A stretch of DNA of 64,000 nucleotides from Mycolicibacterium frederiksbergense (GCF_029893345.1 NZ_JARXVE010000010.1:1-64000), one strand, 5' to 3'; positions 18,017-28,802 are shown, counted from the stretch's first letter. The notes: generated by a model not told the origin, from the sequence alone. Translations and numbers: made by a program.

Positions 18017-18575
18017 CGCCGAACAGATACTGGCCGCCAAAATAGCGCGCGCCATGTCCTCGGGACCGCTACACATCACCAAAGACGCCACGGTGGTGGA
18101 GCGGGATGAGCAAGGCAACACGGTGGTGCTGCGTCAGGGCACCAACCACTGGGTCTGTTTCCCCGGTGATGAGAACAAAATCGGCAATGTGCCCATGTGT
18201 GCCGATCCCATGGGCCTGCAATGGATGACGGACATCATGACCGGCAAACCGGCCCCGACCAACACGGCCCCGGGCATCATCTACATGCTGTGCGGCGCAA
18301 TGCAACACAGCAATACCGATCCGTTCGACAAGACGAGTCCGCCGATTCCGATCGGGCCGCACTGGATGATCCTGTGGCCCTACGACGCTGCGCGTGACGG
18401 TCTGCCGAACACGGTGCGGGATGCCGGCGCGTGGGTGATGTTCGATGGAACGCCGTACGCGTATCTGCACATCTGCGGCACTCCCTGGGACGGGAACGCG
18501 TACCAGCCCGGCCGGGTGGCCAGGTGGACCATGCAGTACGCGCCGCCGTCGGAGCCCACGGACGCAACACCTTAG
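18006..18575 (+). CDS. Conserved protein of unknown function, nitrilase partner
   Basis: 189 residues, start ATG 18006 (or ATG 18009) inside the end of the nitrilase gene, so tightly coupled. No signal peptide is visible. It has conserved-looking blocks NHWVCFPGDENKIGNVPMCADPMG and PHWMILWPYD (each shortened here in meaning: Trp, Cys, Pro and Gly rich). I recognise no domain. The overlap suggests a role with the nitrilase, such as supplying or sensing its substrate. It converges with the cupin gene, sharing 4 bases at the stops. Confidence 0.75.
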   Translation: MMTDAEQILAAKIARAMSSGPLHITKDATVVERDEQGNTVVLRQGTNHWVCFPGDENKIGNVPMCADPMGLQWMTDIMTGKPAPTNTAPGIIYMLCGAMQHSNTDPFDKTSPPIPIGPHWMILWPYDAARDGLPNTVRDAGAWVMFDGTPYAYLHICGTPWDGNAYQPGRVARWTMQYAPPSEPTDATP

Positions 18576-19078
18576 AGAAAGTAGTTGTCGTTCTTGATGA
18601 ACCACTCGGCGCGTTCGTCATCGGTGAGGTCGGCCAGCTGGGCGAAACCCTCGAAGTAGGCCTCTCGGGGTGCGCCCGGAGAAAACAACATCAACAGTGA
18701 GGTCTGCGCGTCGGATTCGTTGCGAAATCCGTGTACGCCACCCGGCGGCACATAGAGAAAGTCGCCTTGGTTGCCGTCGATCCAGGCGTTGCCGTCATAG
18801 AGCTTGACCGTGCCGGACAGCACGAAAAACGCCTCGGACATTGTCCGGTGGAAATGCGGCCCCGGCCCGCCGCCCCGCGGGCTGATGTCGACCCGGTACA
18901 GGCCGTAATCGCCGTTGGTCTGTTGCTGGTTGGCCAGGTAGTGGTACTGGACCACGCCCTGCGAGTCGTAGTCGGCGGGCTGCTCGGCGCGCCGGACCCA
19001 GGCGCTGACCTCCGGTTGCTCCTTGGTGTAGCGGACCGGGGGATACGGCGGCACATCCCTGGGATTCCACAGCGACAC
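18572..19078 (-). CDS. Cupin-domain protein
   Basis: 168 residues from GTG 19078 (VSLWNPRDVPPYPP); an in-frame GTG-type extension to 19147 is possible but less likely. A single cupin barrel: motif 1 GPHFHRTMSEAFFVLSG gives the His/His/Glu metal ligands, and motif 2 GDFLYVPPGGVHGFRN gives the last His. It probably binds a metal and acts as a dioxygenase, isomerase or sensor; the substrate is unknown. It is convergent with the nitrilase operon and divergent from the deacetylase gene. Confidence 0.8.
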   Translation of the reverse strand: MSLWNPRDVPPYPPVRYTKEQPEVSAWVRRAEQPADYDSQGVVQYHYLANQQQTNGDYGLYRVDISPRGGGPGPHFHRTMSEAFFVLSGTVKLYDGNAWIDGNQGDFLYVPPGGVHGFRNESDAQTSLLMLFSPGAPREAYFEGFAQLADLTDDERAEWFIKNDNYFL

Positions 19079-19191
19079 AAGCGCCAGGTTACGTGAGCGG
19101 GCGGACGCCACGGCAACTTCGACAACACGCTCACAGCGAATCCACAATCTGCTCTCATGAACGCGGAAACCTGCACTCCTACAGTCAGTTC

Positions 19192-19962
19192 ATGCTCACC
19201 AGGCGCGCATTCTTTGCCGCCACCGCGGCGGCCTCACTGGCTGTCGCGGCAATGCCCAGGGCGCTGGCCAATCCGGTCGTCGGCGATCCCGCCACGGTTG
19301 CGGGATTGAACCGTCGCCGGGTACCCACCCAGTGGGGCACGGCGCTACCCGGTGTCACGACCAACTTCGCGCCGAACGGCAAGCAGATCGCGTTGACCTT
19401 CGACGCCTGCGACGGCGCCTGTGACGACGCACTGCTGGACACCCTGCAGCGCAACGCCGTGCCCGCGGTGCTCATGCTCAACGCGAGGTGGCTCGACCGT
19501 CACCCCGACCGCGCGGCTCAGCTGGCGGGCAATCCGTTGTTCGAGATCGGCAATCACGGCACCCGGCACGTCCCGTTGTCGATGACCGGGCGGTCGGCGT
19601 ACCGGATCGCCGGCACCCGCTCCGCCGACGAGGTGGTCAATGAGGTGTGGACCAACCATCTGCGGTTGACCGCGTTGACCGGGAGGCCGCCGACCTGGTT
19701 CCGGCCGGGCACCGCGTACTACGACGACGTCGCCGTGGACATCGTCCATCAACTCGGCGAACAGCCCCTCGGCTTCAGCGTCAACGCCGACATCGGGGCC
19801 ACCGCCTCGGCCGCGGCCGTGCGCAACAACGTGATGTCCGCGGCGCCCGGGTCAATTGTTCTGGCGCACATGAACCATCCGGCATCGGGCACCCACGCCG
19901 GCATCGCCGACGCGATACCGGTGATGCAGGCGGCCGGGTGGCAGTTCGTATTGCCCAGCTAA
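19192..19962 (+). CDS. Secreted polysaccharide deacetylase, CE4 family
   Basis: 256 residues. The N-terminus MLTRRAFFAATAAASLA is a Tat-type signal (twin Arg, then hydrophobic region, likely cleavage after ALA near 26). CE4 motifs are present: TFDACDG (Asp71, Asp74), GNHGTRH (metal His122 and His126), a WFRPGTAYYDD third motif and a late LAHMNH histidine. It would remove acetyl groups from a cell-wall or extracellular glycan. ATG 19192 is used; the frame is open upstream to 19093 but the signal peptide fixes the start. Confidence 0.87.
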   Translation: MLTRRAFFAATAAASLAVAAMPRALANPVVGDPATVAGLNRRRVPTQWGTALPGVTTNFAPNGKQIALTFDACDGACDDALLDTLQRNAVPAVLMLNARWLDRHPDRAAQLAGNPLFEIGNHGTRHVPLSMTGRSAYRIAGTRSADEVVNEVWTNHLRLTALTGRPPTWFRPGTAYYDDVAVDIVHQLGEQPLGFSVNADIGATASAAAVRNNVMSAAPGSIVLAHMNHPASGTHAGIADAIPVMQAAGWQFVLPS

Positions 19963-20036
19963 CGGTCCGGATTCCGGCTGCGGGCGACTGCCCCTAACGA
20001 GTGACCTGGCCCGCGGCGCGGGCTTACGCTGAATCG

Positions 20037-20576
20037 GTGACCGAGCGCGCCGAAGCTCGCGAGACCGAGAAACCCTCGGCCTGGACCCACTGGCGCGGAC
20101 GCCTGATCGGCGGGGTCGTGCTCGCCGCCGTGCTCGTCATCACCTACTTCATCCTGGCCGCGTTTCTGCCGCGGTGGTGGGCGCAGCGGGTCGCCGACAT
20201 GTCGGGGCACGGCAGCTTCGCCAAGGCGATCGGGTGCGGGTTGACCCTCGGATTTCTCGGCACGGCGATACCGCTGCTGCTTCTGCTGATCGCGGTGCTG
20301 GTCTGGCGGCATCGCGGCGGTCCGGTCATCGGCATAGCCGCCGCCATCGGTGCCGTGATCACGGCGCTGCCCAATCTGATGACGCTGTCCATCGCCCTGG
20401 GCGTGAACTCCGCCGCGCATGCGGGCCAACGGATTCTGGATGTCGACGCACCGGGTTTCCTGACCGCGACGTTGATCGGCGCGATCATCGCGGTCGTCGT
20501 CGCGTCGTTCATCGCCTTCCTGGTGGTCCGGCGGCGTCGTCACCGGTCGAGTGCGCACCAGTCCAGCGCGCCCTGA
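20037..20576 (+). CDS. Small multi-pass membrane protein of unknown function
   Basis: 179 residues from GTG 20037 (VTERAEARETEK). Four predicted membrane segments: about 22-42, 66-86, 95-120 and 143-165, with a basic tail (RRRRHRSS). No enzymatic motif. Reads as a permease-like or stress-associated membrane protein. It lies just before the groEL2 control region, but the CIRCE elements come after its stop. Confidence 0.7.
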   Translation: MTERAEARETEKPSAWTHWRGRLIGGVVLAAVLVITYFILAAFLPRWWAQRVADMSGHGSFAKAIGCGLTLGFLGTAIPLLLLLIAVLVWRHRGGPVIGIAAAIGAVITALPNLMTLSIALGVNSAAHAGQRILDVDAPGFLTATLIGAIIAVVVASFIAFLVVRRRRHRSSAHQSSAP

Positions 20577-20626
20577 TCAATGCGCGGGGCGGGGGCGTCG
20601 AGCGGCCTCCGCCACAGGCGAACAGC

Positions 20627-20653
20627 CTTGCACTCGTACAGGGCGAGTGCTAA
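20627..20653 (+). promoter_or_regulatory. CIRCE operator 1 (HrcA site) upstream of groEL2
   Basis: CTTGCACTC, 9 bases, GAGTGCTAA. The right arm matches the CIRCE consensus exactly and the left arm has TTAG replaced by CTTG. HrcA would repress groEL2 here and release it on heat shock, as known in actinobacteria. Confidence 0.8.
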
Positions 20654-20661
20654 GAATGCAG

Positions 20662-20688
20662 TTGGCACTCTCGATCAGTGAGTGCCAG
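20662..20688 (+). promoter_or_regulatory. CIRCE operator 2 (HrcA site) upstream of groEL2
   Basis: TTGGCACTC, 9 bases, GAGTGCCAG. It is a symmetric 9-N9-9 palindrome, 35 bases downstream of the first CIRCE counted start to start, so not on an exact number of helical turns. It lies about 115 bases before the groEL2 ATG. Confidence 0.88.
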
Positions 20689-20802
20689 GTCAGGACGGTG
20701 AGGCCGGGGCCGCACCTGCGGGAGCACACCTCAGCCGTCCGTCGCGGGCACCGAACCTGACCACAGAACGTGCGACCCCCTATCCGGAGGAATCAGTTCG
20801 CA

Positions 20803-22428
<1,626 letters not shown>

Positions 22429-22447
22429 GTCCTGCTCTTTACGGGAT

Positions 22448-22488
22448 AGCCCGGTCTGCACTGGAAACCCAGTCAGGCCGGGCTTTTT
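22448..22488 (+). terminator. Rho-independent terminator of groEL2
   Basis: Stem arms AGCCCGG (22448-22454) and CCGGGCT (22478-22484) close a stem that continues inwards, followed by TTTTT (22484-22488). It starts 19 bases after the groEL2 stop. Confidence 0.88.
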
Positions 22489-22559
22489 CGTATCCGGTGG
22501 GCCGGAATTCGGAGGTTTACCCCCGCGAATCGCCCGCAAACGTTCGATAGCGTTTGGAC

Positions 22560-23888
22560 GTGACCTCCACCGCCGACATGTCCGACGCTGCGACGACCGA
22601 CGCGGCCGCGCCGCCGGCCCCGACCCCGGTGTGGACGCCGGCGCAGAAGCTCGCGTTCCGCCTGCTGTTCACCATCGGCGGCGGGATTCTGATCCTGTCC
22701 GTCTTTGGCAACTTCGGCCTGAGCTTGCTCTGGTACCCCCTGCTGCAGGCGCTCGCCCAGCTGGGGAGCGTCGTCACCCGCGGCGAGGGCGTGCACCTAC
22801 AGCTCGATGACGTCGGCGATTCGTTGGCGTCCTGGTGTTACCACTTGGGCTGGATCCTGGTGGCCCTGTTGATCACCGCGGTGTGGACCGTGCTGGACCG
22901 GCGGCGGCCGAACTATCGCAGCCTCGCCATGCTGCTTTTCGTGTTCGCCCGGTTCGGCCTGGCCATTTCGATGCTCGCCTACGGGCTGGGCAAGCTCATT
23001 CCCGCGCAGATGGCCAATATGACGTTGCCCGGCTATCAGATTCAGATGGTCGGCGACGTCAGCCTGATGAACACCCTGTGGGGTTTCATGGGTGCCTCCG
23101 ACCCGTATACGATGGCCGCCGGCCTGGTCGAATTCGTTTCGGGTGTACTGCTTTTGTGGCGTCGGACGTGGCTGCTGGGCGCGCTGATCGCGATCGGCGC
23201 CATGGGCCAGGTGTTCCTGCTCAACCTGTTCTACGACGTGTCCGTGAAACTGGTGTCCGGCCAGCTGCTGCTGATCGCGATCGCCATCACCACACCGTAC
23301 TGGCGGAGCCTCGCCCAGGTGGTGTTCCAGCGCGGAACCCCGGAGCCGGTCACGCTGTGGCCCGCACTCGGCTCTGGCACCCGGTGGCTGCGGCGGACGG
23401 GCACTGTGGCGAAGTTCGTCATCGCGGGCGCATTCGTGGTGTACATGGGAACATTCGTTATCGACATGGTCCGCCATATTCACGACCGGCAATCCGATCT
23501 CGACGGGGTATGGACGGCAACGTCGTTCACCATCGACGGCCGACAGGCGACGCTGCAACAGAGTTCACCCGCCCCGTGGACCAATGTCGCGATCACAGAC
23601 CGGGGCGGTGAATACACGAGTTTCGTCACTCAGGCCCCGGCCGGCTACGTCGCCGTCTACGACTACGAGATCCACGACGATCGCCTCGAGCTCAAGAAGG
23701 GCGAGTCGGACCGGCCGATCGTTCTGCACTTCCGGCAGGACGGGCCCGACCGCTTGGTGCTCACGGGCACCGTCGACGGCAAGCAGATCGAGGGCCGTTA
23801 CGAGCGTCGCTTCCTGCAGCGCAGCGAGTCGCACTTCCGGCTGGTGCAGCCCGACCTGAGGCAGAAGCCTGCCGGCCGGCTTCCGTAG
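22560..23888 (+). CDS. DoxX-like integral membrane protein with periplasmic domain
   Basis: About 442 residues from GTG 22560; TTG 22554 and ATG 22578 are alternatives. Hydrophobic helices cover about 30-55, 95-112, 120-140, 185-250 and a last one near 283-305. The C-terminal ~130 residues are hydrophilic and begin DLDGVWTATSF, suggesting a beta-rich domain outside the membrane. The helical part resembles DoxX/DoxD-like proteins (FARFGLAISMLAYGLGKLIP). Role unknown, possibly envelope redox or stress. It is a single gene between two terminator-like structures. Confidence 0.75.
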   Translation: MTSTADMSDAATTDAAAPPAPTPVWTPAQKLAFRLLFTIGGGILILSVFGNFGLSLLWYPLLQALAQLGSVVTRGEGVHLQLDDVGDSLASWCYHLGWILVALLITAVWTVLDRRRPNYRSLAMLLFVFARFGLAISMLAYGLGKLIPAQMANMTLPGYQIQMVGDVSLMNTLWGFMGASDPYTMAAGLVEFVSGVLLLWRRTWLLGALIAIGAMGQVFLLNLFYDVSVKLVSGQLLLIAIAITTPYWRSLAQVVFQRGTPEPVTLWPALGSGTRWLRRTGTVAKFVIAGAFVVYMGTFVIDMVRHIHDRQSDLDGVWTATSFTIDGRQATLQQSSPAPWTNVAITDRGGEYTSFVTQAPAGYVAVYDYEIHDDRLELKKGESDRPIVLHFRQDGPDRLVLTGTVDGKQIEGRYERRFLQRSESHFRLVQPDLRQKPAGRLP

Positions 23889-23904
23889 CCAGCCGGGCTT
23901 TTTC
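23868..23904 (+). terminator. Probable rho-independent terminator overlapping the stop codon
   Basis: A GC-rich imperfect stem (GCCGGCCGGC with GCCAGCCGGGC) spans the TAG stop and is followed by TTTTT. It would end the DoxX-like transcript before the MoxR operon. Confidence 0.5.
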
Positions 23905-24070
23905 CTTGGTGCGCCGAGCCGTAGGTTTGCTCGGCGGCGTCCATGAGTCGAGCCACAACCCGTTGCCGATGGAACATTTCGCCGTGATACGGTCAGGCGC
24001 CGATAGCTGTCTTGGCTTGGTATGGGGGGAAGATCGAATTGTTGACGTTTCGCATGAGCGGGTTTGCTGC

Positions 24071-25366
24071 GTGACGCAGCCACCGCATTCGCCGTTCGGG
24101 GGTCCCAACCCGGTCGACGGCTCTACGCCTCAGAATTTCGGCCACCGACCGGCGCCTCCCCCCGTACCCCCGCAGTGGGGCGGACCTGCGCCGGTAGCCC
24201 AGCCCCGTCCCGCGCCAGCGGGTCCACCCGGCCCGCCCGCTCATCCCGCTCCCGGCTATCCCGCGCCCGGTGGGCCGCCACCGCCTCAGCCCGGCTGGCA
24301 GGGGCCGTTGCAACGCGACTTCCACAATCCTCAGCCCGGATTCCCGTCGCCGCCGCCGCGTCGCGGCAAGAACAAGAAGGCGCTGTTCATCACGGCAGCC
24401 GCCACCGCCGCAGTGCTCCTGATCGTGGGTGTCGTGGTCGCCGTCGTGTCGTTTTCGGGAGGCGGGTCGAGCGGTACCAGTGGTGGCGGCGCCAGCACGG
24501 CATCCGCTGCGGTCGAGGGCTACCTGGAGGCGCTGTCGAAGGGAGATGCCAACGCCGCGTTGGCATTCGGATCCGACCAGCCGGCGTCGAAAGACTTCCT
24601 GACCGACGACATCCTGAAGCAACAGATCGCGAAATGGCCCATCACCAACGTCCGGGTTCTCAGTGCCAACGAGACGGGCGACGTGGCGCAGGTGCACGTG
24701 GTGGCGAACTTCGGTGAGCAGTCCGCTGATCAGACATTGATGGTGAAGAAGCAGGACGGCCGCTGGAAACTGCCCGCGGCCGCCGCCAAGGTGAACTTCG
24801 CCGCGTCGACCCTGACCACCAACCCAGCGACCGGTCAGCCGCTGCCGGCTCCGCCGATATCGCTGTTCGGCAAGGCGATTTCGGGCGGATCCGCGGTCTA
24901 TGTGTTCCCAGGTTGGATGGACCTCGGCTCGTCGAACAAGTACATCGCGGTGACGGCGGCGCGGCCGGTGCTGCTGGACGGGTTGATGGTTCAGGGTGTC
25001 GCGATTCCGGCCGGTGTCCAGGTGCAGTTGAACGATGCCGGAACTGCAGCCGCCAAGCAGGTCGTCGCCGACGCGATCGCCGAATGCGCGAAATCCACTG
25101 TGCTCTCGCCGCCGGGATGTCCGCAGAACGTCCCGAATCCCACGTTGGTGGACGGCACCGCGCACTGGGAAGCACCTGATCTGAGCAACCTCCAATACTC
25201 GTTCATGTCGTTGGACATGACGCTTCGGGTGATGGGGACCTCGCAGTGGAAGCTCACCGCCGACAGCACCAGCGGTACGCCCATGCAGGGCACCCCGCTC
25301 ATCCCGTTGATGGGCCAGATCGACATGACGCAGGATCCGTTGACCGTGAAGTGGATGGGCAAATGA
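24071..25366 (+). CDS. Pro-rich membrane-anchored protein, first gene of the MoxR operon
   Basis: 431 residues from GTG 24071 (VTQPPHSPFGG). Residues 1-95 are very rich in Pro, Gly and Ala and likely cytosolic. A basic stop RRGKNKK precedes a single membrane helix near 105-127. A Gly/Ser linker then leads to an external domain, whose first part (AAVEGYLEALSKGDANAAL) resembles DUF4878/NTF2-like lipoprotein domains. The rest is not recognised. Its stop overlaps the MoxR start (ATGA), so it belongs to the operon and may be a substrate or surface sensor of the MoxR-VWA machine. Confidence 0.75.
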   Translation: MTQPPHSPFGGPNPVDGSTPQNFGHRPAPPPVPPQWGGPAPVAQPRPAPAGPPGPPAHPAPGYPAPGGPPPPQPGWQGPLQRDFHNPQPGFPSPPPRRGKNKKALFITAAATAAVLLIVGVVVAVVSFSGGGSSGTSGGGASTASAAVEGYLEALSKGDANAALAFGSDQPASKDFLTDDILKQQIAKWPITNVRVLSANETGDVAQVHVVANFGEQSADQTLMVKKQDGRWKLPAAAAKVNFAASTLTTNPATGQPLPAPPISLFGKAISGGSAVYVFPGWMDLGSSNKYIAVTAARPVLLDGLMVQGVAIPAGVQVQLNDAGTAAAKQVVADAIAECAKSTVLSPPGCPQNVPNPTLVDGTAHWEAPDLSNLQYSFMSLDMTLRVMGTSQWKLTADSTSGTPMQGTPLIPLMGQIDMTQDPLTVKWMGK

Positions 25367-26376
25367 GCGTCACCATGCCACCCCAGAGGGCACCCCAGCC
25401 CACCCGGGATGAGCTCGACCGGGCGCGCGTCGTGGTGGGAGCGTTGTCCGGTGCCTTCGCCGCGAAGGTGGTGGGCCAGGCGGGGCTGCAGCAGAGCCTG
25501 CTGATCGGTCTGCTCACCGGTGGGCACATCCTGCTGGAAAGTGTTCCGGGACTTGCCAAGACGACGGCCGCACGGGCAGTCGCCGATGCGGTCCAGGCGA
25601 AGTTCCGGCGCATCCAGTGCACTCCTGACCTCCTTCCCAGCGACATCATCGGGACCCAGATCTTCGACGCGTCCCGCGGCGCCTTCCACACCCAGTTGGG
25701 GCCGGTGCACGCCAACATTGTGTTGATGGACGAGATCAACCGGTCCAGTGCGAAGACGCAGAGCGCCATGTTGGAGGCGATGGAGGAACGTCAGACCAGC
25801 ATCGCCGGCGAGATCTACAAGATCCCCGAGCCGTTCCTGGTGCTCGCCACCCAGAATCCGGTCGATCAGGAGGGCACCTATCCGCTGCCGGAAGCGCAGA
25901 TGGACCGGTTCATGTTCAAGGAGCTCCTGACTTATCCGACTCCCCAGGAGGAATCGGAGATGGTCTTCCGGATCGACGCGGGGGTGTACACAAACCGCCG
26001 GACCGCGCCGGTGGCCTCGTTGGATGACATCCTCTACATCCGCGAGGTGGTTCGGCGGGTCTACCTGGACCCCGCGATCGTCCACTACATCACCCAGATC
26101 GTCGCGGTGACACGTACTCCGCAGCAGTACCTTTCGGCGAACCTTGCCCGGCTCATCGAGTACGGTGCCAGCCCACGCGCGACTATCGCGTTCTGCAAGG
26201 CAGCACGGGCGCTGGCACTGCTGTCCGGACGCAATCACGTGCTGCCCGACGACATCAAGGCGCTCGCGCACCGGATCCTGCGGCATCGGCTGATTCTCGG
26301 GTTCGAGGCGGTTGCCCAGAACGTCACACCGGAAGTGTTGATAGACAACATCATTCATGTAGTCCGAACCCCCTAG
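25363..26376 (+). CDS. moxR: MoxR-family AAA+ ATPase
   Basis: 337 residues from ATG 25363, overlapping the previous stop by 4 bases. P-loop ESVPGLAKTT at 59-68 has the MoxR-specific GxAKT form. Walker B is VLMDEINR with Asp123-Glu124. A sensor ATQNP and the MoxR lid follow. MoxR proteins act as chaperone-like ATPases with VWA-domain partners, often for metal insertion or complex assembly. Here the DUF58 gene begins 5 bases after its stop, the usual genetic pairing. Confidence 0.95.
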   Translation: MSVTMPPQRAPQPTRDELDRARVVVGALSGAFAAKVVGQAGLQQSLLIGLLTGGHILLESVPGLAKTTAARAVADAVQAKFRRIQCTPDLLPSDIIGTQIFDASRGAFHTQLGPVHANIVLMDEINRSSAKTQSAMLEAMEERQTSIAGEIYKIPEPFLVLATQNPVDQEGTYPLPEAQMDRFMFKELLTYPTPQEESEMVFRIDAGVYTNRRTAPVASLDDILYIREVVRRVYLDPAIVHYITQIVAVTRTPQQYLSANLARLIEYGASPRATIAFCKAARALALLSGRNHVLPDDIKALAHRILRHRLILGFEAVAQNVTPEVLIDNIIHVVRTP

Positions 26377-26381
26377 TCGCA

Positions 26382-27281
26382 ATGGGAGTTCTACTGCAGG
26401 AGGTGAAGGCTCAGACCCTCGCCGGTAACCGGCTGGCAGGTCCGAGCGGGGTGTCCCGCGGCCTTCTCGAGGGGGAGCATCGTTCGATGTTCCACGGGCG
26501 CAGCCTGGAATTCGACGACCTTCGCCCGTACATCCCCGGTGACGACGTTCGCGACATCGACTGGAAGGCTTCGGCCCGCTCAACCGAAGTGCTGGTGAAG
26601 CGGTTCGTCTCGTACCGGCAGCAGCGCGTCCTGATGGTCGCCGATCTCGGCCGGAACATGCTTGCGCTGGCCGCCGGGGGCGAGGTCAAACAGCGCGTGG
26701 TGCTCAATGCCGTCGGTCTGGTCGGGCTGATCGCCATCAGCAAGGGCGACGAAATGGGCTTGGTCTATGGGGACGCCACCGGGTCGGCACATATGCCCAA
26801 CCGCCGCGGTGAGGCACACCTCGAGCACATCCTGGAGCGGGTCAATCGTCATCAGGTGGCCGACAGCGGCCGCAGCGACCTTGCCACCCAATTGCAGTAC
26901 GTGCAGCAGCATTTCCGTCGCCGGCACATCGTCTTCGTGGTTTCCGACGAACCCGATGTCTCCGCAGGACTGGACGAGCAGTTCCGCAAGGTGGCGGCTC
27001 GCCACGATGTGTACTGGATAACGGTGCGGGATGCCCCGCTGATCGGCGTGCCGGCCTTTGGCGGCGAGGGATATGACGTCGACAGCGGCAGAACACTGCT
27101 GCGCGAAGAGATCCTGGGCCACCGGGTGCTGGAGGCCTACCGCCGGGCCGAGGCGCAGCGGGAGGCTGCGTTCGCCGAATACGTCAACAGCTCCGCGATC
27201 CCGTGTGCCCGGGTGTCGGCAAGCGGTGAGCTGTTCGGGGCGGTCACCCTGATGCTGAAGAAGGCCAGTCGTGGCAAATGA
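26382..27281 (+). CDS. DUF58 domain protein
   Basis: 299 residues. The DUF58 signature is intact at 38-65 (FHGRSLEFDDLRPY, IPGDDVRDIDWKASAR). The following half has a VWA-like Rossmann fold (RVLMVADLGRNML), with the Asp of a partly kept MIDAS. DUF58 proteins are the standard partners of MoxR ATPases. No transmembrane helix is evident, so it may work at the cytosolic face. Its end overlaps the next gene by 11 bases. Confidence 0.93.
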   Translation: MGVLLQEVKAQTLAGNRLAGPSGVSRGLLEGEHRSMFHGRSLEFDDLRPYIPGDDVRDIDWKASARSTEVLVKRFVSYRQQRVLMVADLGRNMLALAAGGEVKQRVVLNAVGLVGLIAISKGDEMGLVYGDATGSAHMPNRRGEAHLEHILERVNRHQVADSGRSDLATQLQYVQQHFRRRHIVFVVSDEPDVSAGLDEQFRKVAARHDVYWITVRDAPLIGVPAFGGEGYDVDSGRTLLREEILGHRVLEAYRRAEAQREAAFAEYVNSSAIPCARVSASGELFGAVTLMLKKASRGK

Positions 27282-27744
27282 CTATCTGAAATGGATCGTG
27301 GCGCCGCTGCCATATTCGGTGCTCTGGCTGGTGTTGGGCGTACTGCTGGTCCTCGGCGTCATCGGCTGGTTCGTCGGGGTAGTGGTGTGGACGCTTCCGG
27401 TGGAGCGACTGCGCACCATCCCGGTGATCCGTGACATCAGCGCACGGGTGCTGCGGCGCAAGTTCAGTGCGGAGGTCGGCAAGGTCAGCGATCGTTACCA
27501 CGCCGGAGGGCTGAATTCCCGCCAGGCGTACACCGAGATGAGCCGGATACTGCGGAACTTCGTCTATTTCCAAACCGGTGTCGCCGCGCAGTACATGGCG
27601 TTGGGCGAGGTGGCCAACAGCTCCGCCGCCGCGGCGGCACCTGCGGTGTCGGCGCTGTACGCAGGGCAGTTCGAACTCGGTGACAGCCCAGACGTCGCTG
27701 CCACGGCAGCCCAGGTGCGGAGCACGATCCAGTCATGGAGCTGA
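27271..27744 (+). CDS. Small membrane protein of the MoxR operon
   Basis: 157 residues, GTG 27271 inside the end of the DUF58 gene. One long N-terminal membrane segment (about 14-42), then a hydrophilic helical domain (VSDRYHAGGLNSRQAYTEMSRILRNFV) and an Ala-rich C-terminus. The helical part is reminiscent of the small DUF4381-like component in MoxR operons, which occupies this position, though the match is by context rather than motif. It overlaps the next gene by 10 bases. Confidence 0.75.
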   Translation: MANDYLKWIVAPLPYSVLWLVLGVLLVLGVIGWFVGVVVWTLPVERLRTIPVIRDISARVLRRKFSAEVGKVSDRYHAGGLNSRQAYTEMSRILRNFVYFQTGVAAQYMALGEVANSSAAAAAPAVSALYAGQFELGDSPDVAATAAQVRSTIQSWS

Positions 27745-28802
27745 GGTGGGGGTGGGTTGTTGTGGTCGGCCTGGTGGCGCTCGTCGTCATCGTGCTCGCC
27801 GCATTCCTCTGGCCGATGCGTCAGCAGCCCCGACGGTTGCGTCCACTGGCGTGGGTCGGCCGGCTGACCGAACTGCCCGAGTATGCGCGGGCGTACCGGC
27901 GTTACCGAATCCTGTTGGCGGCCATCGCCGCCACCACGGTCGCCGTGCTGCTGTGCGCCATCGTCGCGACGGCCCGCCCGGTCAGCTCGCAGGCCACTGC
28001 CGCTGAGATCAACCGCGCCCATCCCGAGGATGTGATGCTGTGTCTGCAGGACGACCCGGCTTCCCACGACGCGTCGGTGCTGTTGTCCTACTTCGGCAAC
28101 CAGGTCGCCGGATTCGACTCGCAACGTCTCGGGCTGACGTCCCGCACCATCCGGGTGATCCCACTGACCCGCGACTATCCGTTCCTCCAGGACGAACTCG
28201 GCCGGTACGCCAGCCTGGAGCGGCTGCGATCCGTCCAGAACCCCAACCCGGAGGACACGGCCGTCCTGCAACGTGCCCACCACGAGTTCCGCAACACGCC
28301 CAACTATTCCGACTACCAGCTGACCGTCAACGATGCACTTGCCATGTGTATGAAGGGTTTTCCCGGAGCAGGCAAGACATCGGACGCCAGGCGGTCGGTG
28401 ATCTACATGGGTCCGGCCGGCAAGTCGGAGGCGCCGATCTATTCCGATGAGGAGCTCACCGCGCTGGCGAGGTCGTCGGGAATCCAGGTCAACGTGTTGA
28501 CCAGAACGACCCTCGATGCCAGCGGCGGGCTCAGCGGCATCGCCACGGCAACCGGTGGACGCTTCATCAGCTATGTCGCGGCGGCCGATGCCAATAACGG
28601 GGCCGCGGCGGACAGCCAGGACACCTTGGACAAGGCGCTGCGTAGCCACCTCGATGACGTCCGCTCACATCCACCGGCGGTGACGAGTCCGGACGGCACG
28701 ATCATGGTGCAGCAGCTACGCGACCGTCCCAATCTGGTCCTGGCCGTCGGACTGCTGATCGTGATCGTCTTCTCGATCAGCCTCGCGGGGGTGCGGCGAT
28801 GA
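27735..28802 (+). CDS. Membrane protein with VWA-like external domain (MoxR operon)
   Basis: 355 residues with two N-terminal membrane helices (about 7-27 and 58-80), an outer domain of ~240 residues, and a C-terminal helix near 332-352. The outer domain holds a VIYMGPAG strand, EELTALARSSGIQVNVL and GGLSGIATATGGRF, a pattern seen in the second half of VWA domains. The first-half MIDAS DxSxS is not visible. The architecture (helices either side of a VWA) is that of BatA/BatB-like proteins. ATGA overlap with the next gene. Confidence 0.72.
   Translation: MELRWGWVVVVGLVALVVIVLAAFLWPMRQQPRRLRPLAWVGRLTELPEYARAYRRYRILLAAIAATTVAVLLCAIVATARPVSSQATAAEINRAHPEDVMLCLQDDPASHDASVLLSYFGNQVAGFDSQRLGLTSRTIRVIPLTRDYPFLQDELGRYASLERLRSVQNPNPEDTAVLQRAHHEFRNTPNYSDYQLTVNDALAMCMKGFPGAGKTSDARRSVIYMGPAGKSEAPIYSDEELTALARSSGIQVNVLTRTTLDASGGLSGIATATGGRFISYVAAADANNGAAADSQDTLDKALRSHLDDVRSHPPAVTSPDGTIMVQQLRDRPNLVLAVGLLIVIVFSISLAGVRR

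Noticed and set aside
17075..18575. Nit1C cyanide-assimilation cluster
   Set aside because: Radical SAM, acetyltransferase and AIR-synthase-like genes of that cluster are not present.
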